From positions 1-64,000 of IMG/VR virus record IMGVR_UViG_3300036770_004813: a stretch of DNA of 64,000 nt; one strand, written 5' to 3'. A model generated the notes under the pieces. It worked only from the letters and a program-made list of their open reading frames with translations, searched no databases and had not been told where the DNA came from. Positions 39,767-47,243 of the stretch are shown piece by piece. This DNA comes from a virus. The position numbers were made by a program, and so were the translations under genes. The stretch's first letter is position 1, and each line of letters starts with the position of its first letter.

Positions 39767-39783
39767 TCCTTAACAGTTTGTGG

Positions 39784-40551
39784 TTAGTCTTTGCCGCCCG
39801 ACTTTTTCCGTTTGCCTGGCCTCAGCAACGTTCTAACTGCTTGCCGACGCACGGTGGTTTTTAAGGCCTTTTCAACTTTTTGATCAAGACCTCCAAAGGC
39901 ACTTATGCCCTCAAGCCTTACCTTAATCTTTTTAGAGGGCACGTCAAAAAATACTTTTGATGTTGAGGCCAGTGATTTGATGCGCCCTGCAGTCCCCTTG
40001 CTTATGTCATCGCCCTTAAAGATATAGTTCTTGCCGCTGCCTCTATTTGGTGCAATTCCTATTCTCTCCGATTGATTGTTAAAGTATATCCTGTCCATGC
40101 CGTTCTTTTGCCAGCGGCTACCACCAGCGTTTTCCATCATTTTGGCAGTTAGCTTAGGAGAAAATCGCCCTGCCTGCTTTGGGAGAGATTTAGCTTTGGC
40201 GCCAATTTGATAATCCCATCCGTCTTTCTTTCTGATTGCCCGACCCTCTTGCGTTACGGGAGATGTGGCCATGGATTTCTTGCCCCCTTTGCCCATTATC
40301 CCAGCCCTTCCGCCTGAGATGTTCGCCACCTGCCTAGCCCTCAACTTCCCGCTAGCTGTCTTGAGCCTCCCACCTCTGACCGTGGCGCCATCTCCCCCCA
40401 CGCTGGTGATCTTGCCGCTGTTATCTCGCGTCAGGCGGTTAGGCCCCTTCGCCACACGCTTAGCCGCTGGCCTCTTGCTGCCCCCTCCACCAGTCGAGGC
40501 AAAGCGCCCGTTTGCGTCACGCTTATAGGTGCGCCCCGCCTTGCCAGCCAT
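39784..40551 (-). CDS. Basic head-region protein with shared N-terminal domain (short paralogue)
   Basis: 255 aa. The first 95 residues or so (AGRTYKRDANGRFASTGG, KITSVGGDGATVRGGRLKTA, SGGRAGIMGKGGK) match the start of the protein at 42074-43219. The remainder is unrelated to that protein and includes SRWQKNGMDRIYFNN and FDVPSKKIKVRLEG, with a very basic end. The two copies flank the head morphogenesis gene. The shared part may target the head; the free C-terminus could be cargo. I cannot name its function. Confidence 0.6.
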   Translation of the reverse strand: MAGKAGRTYKRDANGRFASTGGGGSKRPAAKRVAKGPNRLTRDNSGKITSVGGDGATVRGGRLKTASGKLRARQVANISGGRAGIMGKGGKKSMATSPVTQEGRAIRKKDGWDYQIGAKAKSLPKQAGRFSPKLTAKMMENAGGSRWQKNGMDRIYFNNQSERIGIAPNRGSGKNYIFKGDDISKGTAGRIKSLASTSKVFFDVPSKKIKVRLEGISAFGGLDQKVEKALKTTVRRQAVRTLLRPGKRKKSGGKD

Positions 40552-40572
40552 CGAAGATCAGTTGCTACCTGT

Positions 40573-40581
40573 AGTTTTCCC
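40573..40581 (-). promoter_or_regulatory. Late start-associated motif GGGAAAACT
   Basis: 21 nt before the ATG at 40551, 7 nt after the stop of the head morphogenesis gene. Confidence 0.7.
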
Positions 40582-40587
40582 GCAGGA

Positions 40588-41655
40588 TCAGACCACAGGC
40601 TCCGGTGCCCTGGTGATGCCTGGATATTGTCTACGTTCTGATGGCGAGGGCTTCAATACAGCTTCCTCTAGCTTTTTTGATGCCTTTTCAAATGGCCATC
40701 CCTTAGAGTCTCCAAACTCTTTCCATACTTTTTCACGTTCCTTTTCCCAGAAGTCTTCGCGTAGTAGTTCCCGCCTAAGTTCTGGGTCATTCTCTTCTAC
40801 TGCTTCTGAAGATACGGGAGATAGACTGCAACGACACCTTGGATGAAGCGCACCTATCATCTCATCTAATCGGTAAATCTTTCCATGCCTGCTAGCACAA
40901 ACCACACACGTCCTTTCATCCTGCGTTGCAATCCACCGCCCATAGACGTAGCCATTGCGAGCCGCTGAGGCCTTCTGTGCTGCCACATAAGCATTAGCCA
41001 GCTCAGAGCGTGCGATCAGCTCAGCACGTTGCTTTAGCCCCATCCGAGCATTGAGGCCTTGTGGATCCTTGGCACCGAGTAGGGCAGTCCTGATCTCACG
41101 CTCCAACACCCTGGGCCCTTTGCCGCGCCCGATGCCATCAGTAACGATTCTTGCAATGTTGTCACGGAACGACTCGATTTCGCCACGGATATAGGCTGAG
41201 GCTGTTTTAGCAGCAGCTTCTACGGCAGCCCTGCTAGCGCCAACAAAGGGTCCATCTGCGTTTTCTTCTACGGTGGAAGCTAGCTTCTGTCCTAGCTCCC
41301 CACCGAGGGCAACAGCTTCCTCAAAGTCTTTTTTATATTGCCTTTCGATGGCTTTAATCATCGGCTCTGGCATGTACTCCTGAGCCAGTTGAATTAGTTT
41401 CTTATATTTAGCAGAACCATCAGAAATGCTATAACTGCCAGGTCTACGGATAACACCATCGCCAGAAGGTGTGGCCAGCAGGTCAGGATCAATGAATTGG
41501 GCATAATACTTTCTGAGATCACGGAGGGTGCGGAGGAGGGCACGGGTTAAGGATGCTGTGGTGTTGCTGACGCTACGGTTGGAGAGGGTGTCTAGGGCTT
41601 TGGCATAGTCGTCGGCTAGGTCTAGCTGCTGGTTTCCTATGATTTTGGTGGGCAT
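40588..41655 (-). CDS. Phage head morphogenesis protein (Mu F / SPP1 gp7 type)
   Basis: 355 aa. C-terminal family signature: RAELIARSELANAYVAAQKA, YVYGRWIATQDERTCVVCAS, then ALHPRCRCSLSPV (Cys residues and the final HPRCRC are usual). The N-terminal half is helical. Such minor head proteins sit inside the procapsid near the portal and are often ejected with DNA. Motif GGGAAAACT is 37 nt upstream. Confidence 0.85.
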   Translation of the reverse strand: MPTKIIGNQQLDLADDYAKALDTLSNRSVSNTTASLTRALLRTLRDLRKYYAQFIDPDLLATPSGDGVIRRPGSYSISDGSAKYKKLIQLAQEYMPEPMIKAIERQYKKDFEEAVALGGELGQKLASTVEENADGPFVGASRAAVEAAAKTASAYIRGEIESFRDNIARIVTDGIGRGKGPRVLEREIRTALLGAKDPQGLNARMGLKQRAELIARSELANAYVAAQKASAARNGYVYGRWIATQDERTCVVCASRHGKIYRLDEMIGALHPRCRCSLSPVSSEAVEENDPELRRELLREDFWEKEREKVWKEFGDSKGWPFEKASKKLEEAVLKPSPSERRQYPGITRAPEPVV

Positions 41656-41692
41656 GGGCAGACAGGCTTATCCAAGTGCTCTTGCTGTTTCT

Positions 41693-41701
41693 AGTTTTCC
41701 C
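41693..41701 (-). promoter_or_regulatory. Late start-associated motif GGGAAAACT
   Basis: 37 nt before the ATG at 41655; directly divergent from the 41741-41807 promoter. Confidence 0.65.
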
Positions 41702-41740
41702 GCTTTCAAGGTTACGAGTGGTCAACTTTCACCCCTGCCC

Positions 41741-41807
41741 TTGTCAAGCGCAACGCTAGGCGCTACAGTATGGAGACAGCAGGGGGAACCCTGCGTACAC
41801 CCAGCGA
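41741..41807 (+). promoter_or_regulatory. Sigma-70-type promoter and hairpin leader with CACCCAGCGA
   Basis: TTGTCA (41741-41746), 17-nt spacer, TACAGT (41764-41769); hairpin GCAGGG/CCCTGC with GGAA loop (41779-41784, 41789-41794); CACCCAGCGA at 41798-41807; ATG at 41813. Compared with the leader at 39390, one stem base has changed while the pair is kept (G-C against G-U). Confidence 0.75.
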
Positions 41808-41812
41808 ATCCC

Positions 41813-42043
41813 ATGAACACCTTCATCCTTGAGCGCGACGAAACCCAGCAGACACCTGCCGCTCGTTGCACATTCAAGCCGTACACCTCGGAATCGGGTA
41901 AACAATGGGTTGAAGTAACAATGCTCCATCTAACAAACATGGGATGGGGCGGCACGATGGGCAAGGGCGACGGCCACATGAATGTCAAGCACGCCAGAGA
42001 GTTCTACGCCAGCCTTCTTGGGAGAGGGTTTAGGCCTGCCTGA
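41813..42043 (+). CDS. Unknown accessory protein
   Basis: 76 aa: MNTFILERDETQQTPAARCT, WVEVTMLHLTNMGWGGTMGK, ending SLLGRGFRPA. Monocistronic with promoter, leader and terminator. Function unknown; a small beta-rich protein. Confidence 0.6.
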   Translation: MNTFILERDETQQTPAARCTFKPYTSESGKQWVEVTMLHLTNMGWGGTMGKGDGHMNVKHAREFYASLLGRGFRPA

Positions 42044-42051
42044 TTAACACC

Positions 42052-42075
42052 GCCCCTCCCTCGGAGGGGCCTTTT
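42052..42075 (+). terminator. Terminator
   Basis: GCCCCTCC/GGAGGGGC (42052-42059 with 42063-42070), loop CTC, then CTTTT. It extends 2 nt into the convergent minus gene. Confidence 0.8.
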
Positions 42076-43219
42076 AGTTCCCCTTCTGTTTTTTCAGAGC
42101 TGCAATCGCCCATGGGTCGCCAGCGGCAGCTCTTCTTTGTGTTTCTTTCCGTCCAGACTTGCTGTTAGGTAGCGGCCTTGGCTTGCTTGGCTTAAACACA
42201 CGGCCACTTCCGGTCATTGTGCCGACCTCCTTAAACCTGCCGGCCCCCATGGTCTTAACTCCACCGGTAAGCGTGAACTGTTTGATCTTTTTGCGACCAA
42301 CAACGATTCTTGGCGCGGAGTCAGCAAAGGTCTGCCGCTTGGCTACAGCTTCATTAAAGCCCTTGCTTGCCGCTGCTTTTTTGCCAAGTTCATTCCTGCG
42401 GAATCTTTGTGCCGCTGCCGCCTGCTTCCGCGACCTGACCTGAACAGGCAACCCAGCAAACCCCTTCAGGTTGTTTTTCAATGCGCTGCCGACGTTCTTC
42501 AGCGGCTTCCGTCGTCCTGTTGCGGCTGGCAGTTGAGCAGGTTTGGGATTAGCCGCTGGCCGCACCTTTCCGCGTGCGCTTAGCCCCTTCCCTCCAGGCA
42601 GCTTAGGCGTCGAGTTCCGAACGATTTCCGCCATCCCACGCATGGTCCTGGCGTCTGATTGAGCAAGCTCACGGAGGCCAGCCCTGAGCGTTTGCGAAAC
42701 GCTCTTACTGCCTGCCCCTGTGGCCTTCACGCGATTGCTTGCAGCAGTGCCTACGTTGCTCCTGGTGGCCCGTACCTTCTGCCCGGTGATGGCCTCCACC
42801 TCCCTGATGCGCTTCGCATCCTGCTTCGCCAGGCTGCCCATGACGCTGCGCAGCGTGTTGGTCATGGAGCCAGGCCGCTGGGAGGCGGGGACGCGACTGC
42901 TGTCAGTGAGCCTGGTGGTTGGCAGCACCTTCGAGCCTTTCAGCTTTCCACCCTTGCCGACCATGCCAGCCCTGCCGCCAGCAATGCGCGTGGTCTGCGT
43001 TGCCCTGAGATTGCCTGCTGCTGTTCTGAGCCTGCCGCCTCTTGCTGTTGCCCCATCCCCTCCAACTGAAGTGATCTTGCCAGCGTTATCCCGCGTCAGT
43101 TTATTAACGCCCTTTGCCACGGTCTTGGCAGGTGGCCTTGATTTCTTCCCGCTGGTTCCAGTGCTGGCAAACCTGCCGCGCCCATCTCTCTTATAGGTGC
43201 GTCCTGCTCTGCCAGCCAC
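42074..43219 (-). CDS. Basic head-region protein with shared N-terminal domain (long paralogue)
   Basis: 381 aa, GTG start. The first 95 residues parallel the protein at 39784-40551 (AGRTYKRDGRGRFASTG, RDNAGKITSVGGDGATARGG, IAGGRAGMVGKGGK). The rest is Lys/Arg/Ala/Ser-rich with two similar helical segments (SMTNTLRSVMGSLAKQDAKR and SQTLRAGLRELAQSDARTMR) and little acidic content. Probably a DNA-associated internal head protein. GGGAAAACT is 26 nt upstream. Confidence 0.6.
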   Translation of the reverse strand: MAGRAGRTYKRDGRGRFASTGTSGKKSRPPAKTVAKGVNKLTRDNAGKITSVGGDGATARGGRLRTAAGNLRATQTTRIAGGRAGMVGKGGKLKGSKVLPTTRLTDSSRVPASQRPGSMTNTLRSVMGSLAKQDAKRIREVEAITGQKVRATRSNVGTAASNRVKATGAGSKSVSQTLRAGLRELAQSDARTMRGMAEIVRNSTPKLPGGKGLSARGKVRPAANPKPAQLPAATGRRKPLKNVGSALKNNLKGFAGLPVQVRSRKQAAAAQRFRRNELGKKAAASKGFNEAVAKRQTFADSAPRIVVGRKKIKQFTLTGGVKTMGAGRFKEVGTMTGSGRVFKPSKPRPLPNSKSGRKETQRRAAAGDPWAIAALKKQKGN

Positions 43220-43245
43220 GGTGTTCTAAAGCCCTGTCTGGCTTT

Positions 43246-43254
43246 AGTTTTCCC
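43246..43254 (-). promoter_or_regulatory. Late start-associated motif GGGAAAACT
   Basis: 26 nt before the GTG at 43219. Confidence 0.7.
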
Positions 43255-43296
43255 GTGATAGATTGCCATTACGGTGCTTCCGCTTCTGCTTAAGTG

Positions 43297-43548
43297 ATGA
43301 ACTATCCAAGATGGACCGCAAGCGAGGACAAGCAAGCCCTCATGTTAAGAAGTCAAGGCTTGTCATGGAATCAAGTTGCAAAGGAGTTGGGTCGCACCAA
43401 GGCCGCAGTAGTTTCCAGGTTTGCTCCCGAGGCGTTTGGAAGGCCCTTGCCATCAGTCGCGCCAAAAGCCGACATACTAAAGCCAAGTGAAGTTGCAAGC
43501 ATAAATGAATATGAAGACATGCCCTTGTCGTGGCTGTCATCTGATTAA
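43297..43548 (+). CDS. SANT/Myb-like small DNA-binding protein
   Basis: 83 aa from ATG 43297. YPRWTASEDKQALMLRSQGL then SWNQVAKELGRTKAAVVSRF follows the SANT/Myb-like pattern of three helices with spaced Trp and the LGRT turn. Monocistronic plus-strand insert; convergent with a tiny membrane HTH protein. May regulate neighbouring genes. Confidence 0.65.
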   Translation: MNYPRWTASEDKQALMLRSQGLSWNQVAKELGRTKAAVVSRFAPEAFGRPLPSVAPKADILKPSEVASINEYEDMPLSWLSSD

Positions 43549-43554
43549 CAGGAT

Positions 43555-43743
43555 CTAACTCAGCAGCAGCCGCACCCTATAGCGCGAGACTCCAAGGTGT
43601 TCAGCAATCCTGCGCTGTGACCAGCCGGACCGCCTGAGCCGTTGGGCACGTTGTTGGCTGGATTCTGTGAGCCACCCCAGCAACAGCAGGGGCAGCATGA
43701 GAAGCATGGCGACCCAAAACAGGCCGCAAGCGATAGTGGTCAT
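43555..43743 (-). CDS. Membrane-anchored HTH mini-protein
   Basis: 62 aa: a membrane helix (ACGLFWVAMLLMLPLLLLGW, about residues 5-24), then a helix-turn-helix (LRRSGWSQRRIAEHLGVSRY, about 36-55). Having both in so short a chain is unusual. Convergent with the SANT-like gene. Might tether DNA to the membrane or be a relic of a larger regulator. Confidence 0.55.
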   Translation of the reverse strand: MTTIACGLFWVAMLLMLPLLLLGWLTESSQQRAQRLRRSGWSQRRIAEHLGVSRYRVRLLLS

Positions 43744-43862
43744 TTGAATGGTGTTGGCAGGTGATGCGTGCGATCGAACCTGACCCCTGCACTATACACA
43801 CACCACGAGGGTGGGTGGGGATGTATCAGCAGGTATTTGCAAAAGTTTGTGGTGGTTGAATA

Positions 43863-44756
43863 TCAGGTTGCAGGCTCTAGCGATACCGTAACGCCATGAT
43901 CAGCGGGCTTCAGTTTTAGCCAGACACCTCCCAAGCTCTTGGGCATCACTATTTTTTCCACTGCCCAACCACCGCCACCTTCAAACTCCTCCTTATAGGT
44001 GCCTGTCTGAACGTGCCAGCGTTGGGCGATACGCTGCTGACCGCTACCGCTAACCCGGAAGCAAGGGTGGCTCACGATTGTCCTTTCGTGGTTGTGGCCA
44101 TTGATCAGGATGTCGGCCTCTGGCGCGATGCTGGCATAACGACCACCTCCCATGGTCCCCTTCGTCACTACGCCACCCCATGCCCCATGGTGGAAGAACA
44201 GTGCACAGCGCCTAGTGCGTGAAGATCGGTTAGCACCAGGCTGGTGGAACGTAAACCACACCCAACCCTGATACGGCAGGTGTTCTACAGGCGAGTCGTA
44301 ACGATCACGCATGAGCCGGACAACATTTCCTAAGGGGTTGATCTCTTGACTGCTAATGACTGCCGTTTCGTGGTTCCCATCGCTCATCATTAAGATAGTG
44401 CTGGCGAACGGTGCAAACCATTCAGCAGTCTCGGAAAACACCAGATCGAAATAGTTGCTGCCTAAGTGCTCAGGCCTAATTGCACCTTTCGAGCCCCTAC
44501 GATCCTTCTTGCCTTGCATGAGGCAGAGCACATCACCAAAAAACAAGGCATGGCCACCGCGCCCCTGTATTTGCTTTAGGTGACTCTTCAATAGATTTCT
44601 ATCACATTTGGGATTGTCAAGGTGAATATCAGACGCCAACAGAAACTCATGTGGCTGCTCCCTTCCTGTGTAGGGTATTCGGATCTCTAAGACTTGAGGG
44701 GAGCGGCGAATCAGCCTTAGTTTGTCGTCCACAAGGGTGCAAGATGCTGACCACAC
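43863..44756 (-). CDS. Calcineurin-like metallophosphoesterase
   Basis: 297 aa. Metal-site motifs in order: SDIHLDN (about residues 43-49), FFGDVLC, SDGNHET (Asn-His), FFHHGAW and INGHNHE. This is the full dimetal set, so an active enzyme is likely. Substrate unknown; phages carry such genes near portal genes. GTG start follows GGGAAAACTAG by one base; a second in-frame GTG at codon 9 is possible. Confidence 0.8.
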   Translation of the reverse strand: MWSASCTLVDDKLRLIRRSPQVLEIRIPYTGREQPHEFLLASDIHLDNPKCDRNLLKSHLKQIQGRGGHALFFGDVLCLMQGKKDRRGSKGAIRPEHLGSNYFDLVFSETAEWFAPFASTILMMSDGNHETAVISSQEINPLGNVVRLMRDRYDSPVEHLPYQGWVWFTFHQPGANRSSRTRRCALFFHHGAWGGVVTKGTMGGGRYASIAPEADILINGHNHERTIVSHPCFRVSGSGQQRIAQRWHVQTGTYKEEFEGGGGWAVEKIVMPKSLGGVWLKLKPADHGVTVSLEPAT

Positions 44757-44759
44757 CCT

Positions 44760-44768
44760 AGTTTTCCC
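44760..44768 (-). promoter_or_regulatory. Late start-associated motif GGGAAAACT
   Basis: 3 nt before the annotated GTG of the phosphoesterase gene. Confidence 0.65.
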
Positions 44769-44806
44769 GCGTTGATGTCTATTCTGTTACATTTCAGGGG
44801 ATATGC

Positions 44807-46327
44807 TTATTGCTCTTCGTCGTCTATCGGATCCTCTTCTACCTGATCCTCTTCATCATCCCCTGCCAGATCATTAGGGCCAGGAACGGGAGGATTCAGC
44901 AAGGCATTCTGCTTCTCATCCTCCTCCGCGAGTTGAGCCGCTTCATCCTCACCGTTGATACCAGGCCGCAGCATCCCGCGCCTCTGAGCCAGGTTGGTCA
45001 CGGTTTCACGCATCAGGAGGCCCTTGTCATAGAGGGTGCCTGCCAGCGTCAACAGGGCATCATCCACCGGCTTATCGGTGATGCCAGGCAACAGGTCGAT
45101 CCCTGCCCCAACCTCTGGCAGGTCCCCGGTGAAGGTGCCCCATAGATCAAAGAGCGATTGCCAGCAGGAGCTTTTGGCTTCTGCCAAGCTGGTGATGCTC
45201 GCCTGAAGTTGTGCGCTTTCTAGCTCAGCCTGTGTTGCAGTGCGCTGCCCTGAGCCTGAACTAAACAAAAAGCTAAGGGTGCTACGGTCAATTAACTTCT
45301 CAATTTCTGCAAGATGTTGCAGGTGTTTGTCTAGGCTAGATCCTGTAGGTTCAGCAAAGGTAAGGCTACCGTTCGGATCCTTGATTTCAACTAGGCTATT
45401 CGGCCCCAGTGTTAGCGGTGTGCCCTCCACCCTGCCGGCATCTTTGAGCACCGTCACGGGCAATGCGCAGCGGTGGAGCAGCTCTTTCAAGTCGCTGTAT
45501 TCCCTGAACCAATCAAGGGTCAGGTTCGCCAGGCTGAGCAGCATTGGAGCGCCAGAGCCGAATCCATCTCGTGGTGGGCCATACCAAATGACAGGCGGAT
45601 ATTCCAGCTCCCTGCCGCCTGCACCGATGAACCTATCCTCGTCCAGAACCTCAATCGTTCCCTCGCCGTTATCTTTGCTTTTGTCGCCACCATGGATCTT
45701 AATTAGCTGCCAGGTGCCGCCGCGCATGACGCGATAGCGCGGCTCTAGCTTGATGCCAAAATCATCATCATCTACCTCATGCCATTCGAGCACGGTAACA
45801 GCGATCGGCACATGCTTACGCCCAATCTTTTTTAGCTTCCAGTTCAGGACATTGCTGCGCTCGGCAATACTGAAGACAGGCCGCCTGCCCTGGGCAATCT
45901 CAGCAGCCCTGGATTCTGCTGTGCCCTGCGGCATGTCGCACATCAGGAGGCAACCGCCATCCCTCAGCACCAGGCTATCGGCCACCATGCCCCAGGCCTT
46001 CAGAGAGTCGCCCTCACCATTGATGTCAGACTGCGCTTCGATCAGGCTCTGCTGCACCCCGCGCAGTTCATAACGGCTGAGCACACCAGCAAAAGCCGTG
46101 ATGCCATCCCTGAAGAATGACGGATAGGAAGAGCGTCTGACCCTTCCCTCATAAGCCTGCTCTGGCTCCCCTTGTTCTTTCGGAAGATGCCTCTTTTTTG
46201 CTTCGCCCCTCAGTAGATCCCAGCAATCTGCAACCAGTTCTAATTCTGTGCGAACCTCAGCCAGCTTCGGGTGATGAAAACTAGGTAGTTTCCCGTTCGT
46301 TGTCGAATGGCTGATCTGCTGCCGCAC
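44807..46327 (-). CDS. Portal protein (DUF4055 family)
   Basis: 506 aa, GTG start. NGKLPSFHHPKLAEVRTELE, then RSSYPSFFRDGITAFAGVLS, YPPVIWYGPPRDGFGSGAPM and ERKLIDRSTLSFLF-type spine helix (IEKLIDRSTLSFLFSSGSGQ) fit DUF4055 portals. Very acidic C-terminus (DDEEDQVEEDPIDDEEQ). Forms the dodecameric DNA channel. The start overlaps the sigma-like gene by 47 nt, and the GGGAAAACT motif lies inside that gene's 3' end. Confidence 0.8.
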   Translation of the reverse strand: MRQQISHSTTNGKLPSFHHPKLAEVRTELELVADCWDLLRGEAKKRHLPKEQGEPEQAYEGRVRRSSYPSFFRDGITAFAGVLSRYELRGVQQSLIEAQSDINGEGDSLKAWGMVADSLVLRDGGCLLMCDMPQGTAESRAAEIAQGRRPVFSIAERSNVLNWKLKKIGRKHVPIAVTVLEWHEVDDDDFGIKLEPRYRVMRGGTWQLIKIHGGDKSKDNGEGTIEVLDEDRFIGAGGRELEYPPVIWYGPPRDGFGSGAPMLLSLANLTLDWFREYSDLKELLHRCALPVTVLKDAGRVEGTPLTLGPNSLVEIKDPNGSLTFAEPTGSSLDKHLQHLAEIEKLIDRSTLSFLFSSGSGQRTATQAELESAQLQASITSLAEAKSSCWQSLFDLWGTFTGDLPEVGAGIDLLPGITDKPVDDALLTLAGTLYDKGLLMRETVTNLAQRRGMLRPGINGEDEAAQLAEEDEKQNALLNPPVPGPNDLAGDDEEDQVEEDPIDDEEQ

Positions 46328-47243
46328 CGCTCACTTTTTTATCTTCTGTTTGAGTTTTCCCCCTCTGAACAAAAATCCCGAGCTGTTGGATGATTTCCAC
46401 AGGGTTGGACGTTGCCTTAGGCTGCCGTGTCCCCCTCTTTCTTGCCCCTGAAGCTGGCACACACAGGCTCAGATCATTTTGCGTCTGTATCGGCTCGCGG
46501 CGAATGATGCTTTGCGCACGGCCTAGGAATTGTTGGTGCGATAGGGAGGCCAGTTTGCGTTTCTTTTTGCCTGTCCATGCCGCCTTAATCATCTCCTGAT
46601 CAGCCCATGGCAAGGCCTCCCAGGCACGGTCAGCAATCGTGAGGGCATCCGCCAGCTCATCGAATGTTTCAGCGTCGTCTAGCGCGTCAGAGTGGGCAGA
46701 GCGGTAAGCATCAGGATCTAGCTGGGAGGTGGTCTGCTGTGCCTGAAGGATGGCCTCGATGTCTTCTGGCTTGAGGCCCGTAGCTTGCTCCACTGCTGCC
46801 ATGGTGGCCCCTGCTGCTGCCATCCGGCGCACGGTGGGGGCAGTGTCGCGCCAGAGATCAGGGAACCGCACACCAGAGCTGTGGCCCCGATCCCTTAGCC
46901 ATTGGTGCATGGCGCCCTGGATGCACGGGACCACATAGGTGCTCAGCCTGAAGGGTTTGCCCGTGTCTGGGTTGCTCAGTGTGGGGTCATACCTTCTGCA
47001 ACCCTTGAGGAGGCCCTGGGCTGCCACCAAATACAGATCCTCGAAGGGCAACTTAGTGCGAAACGCCAAACGGCTTGCCATTGCTGCCGCCAATTTCAGA
47101 TTCTCTGCTGCAAGCTGTTCAGACCACTCTGTAGGAGGTGGAAACGATCCAAGTTTGCTGGCCTCTATGTCCACATCAGGACACGGGCGCACCTTGGTCG
47201 AGCGCGCTGATCGTGGGCGACCCTTGGCAGGTTTCGTCGTCAC
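46281..47243 (-). CDS. Second sigma-70-like factor
   Basis: 320 aa. Region 2 is recognisable at about residues 45-120 (AENLKLAAAMASRLAFRTKL, FEDLYLVAAQGLLKGCRRYD, FRLSTYVVPCIQGAMHQWLR), followed by a region 3-like stretch (TMAAVEQATGLKPEDIEAIL). A region 4-like HTH is not clear, only a possible one around residues 200-245, and the C-terminus is a Lys/Gln-rich tail. ATGA-coupled to TerL and overlapping portal. It may be a late sigma or a sigma-derived appropriator. Confidence 0.7.
   Translation of the reverse strand: MTTKPAKGRPRSARSTKVRPCPDVDIEASKLGSFPPPTEWSEQLAAENLKLAAAMASRLAFRTKLPFEDLYLVAAQGLLKGCRRYDPTLSNPDTGKPFRLSTYVVPCIQGAMHQWLRDRGHSSGVRFPDLWRDTAPTVRRMAAAGATMAAVEQATGLKPEDIEAILQAQQTTSQLDPDAYRSAHSDALDDAETFDELADALTIADRAWEALPWADQEMIKAAWTGKKKRKLASLSHQQFLGRAQSIIRREPIQTQNDLSLCVPASGARKRGTRQPKATSNPVEIIQQLGIFVQRGKTQTEDKKVSGAAADQPFDNERETT
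46287..46294 (-). promoter_or_regulatory. Shortened motif GGGAAACT
   Basis: One A fewer than the standard motif, inside both the portal 5' end and the sigma-like gene 3' end. May be chance. Confidence 0.25.
46353..46361 (-). promoter_or_regulatory. Late start-associated motif GGGAAAACT
   Basis: 25 nt before the portal GTG and within the sigma-like coding sequence. Confidence 0.65.
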
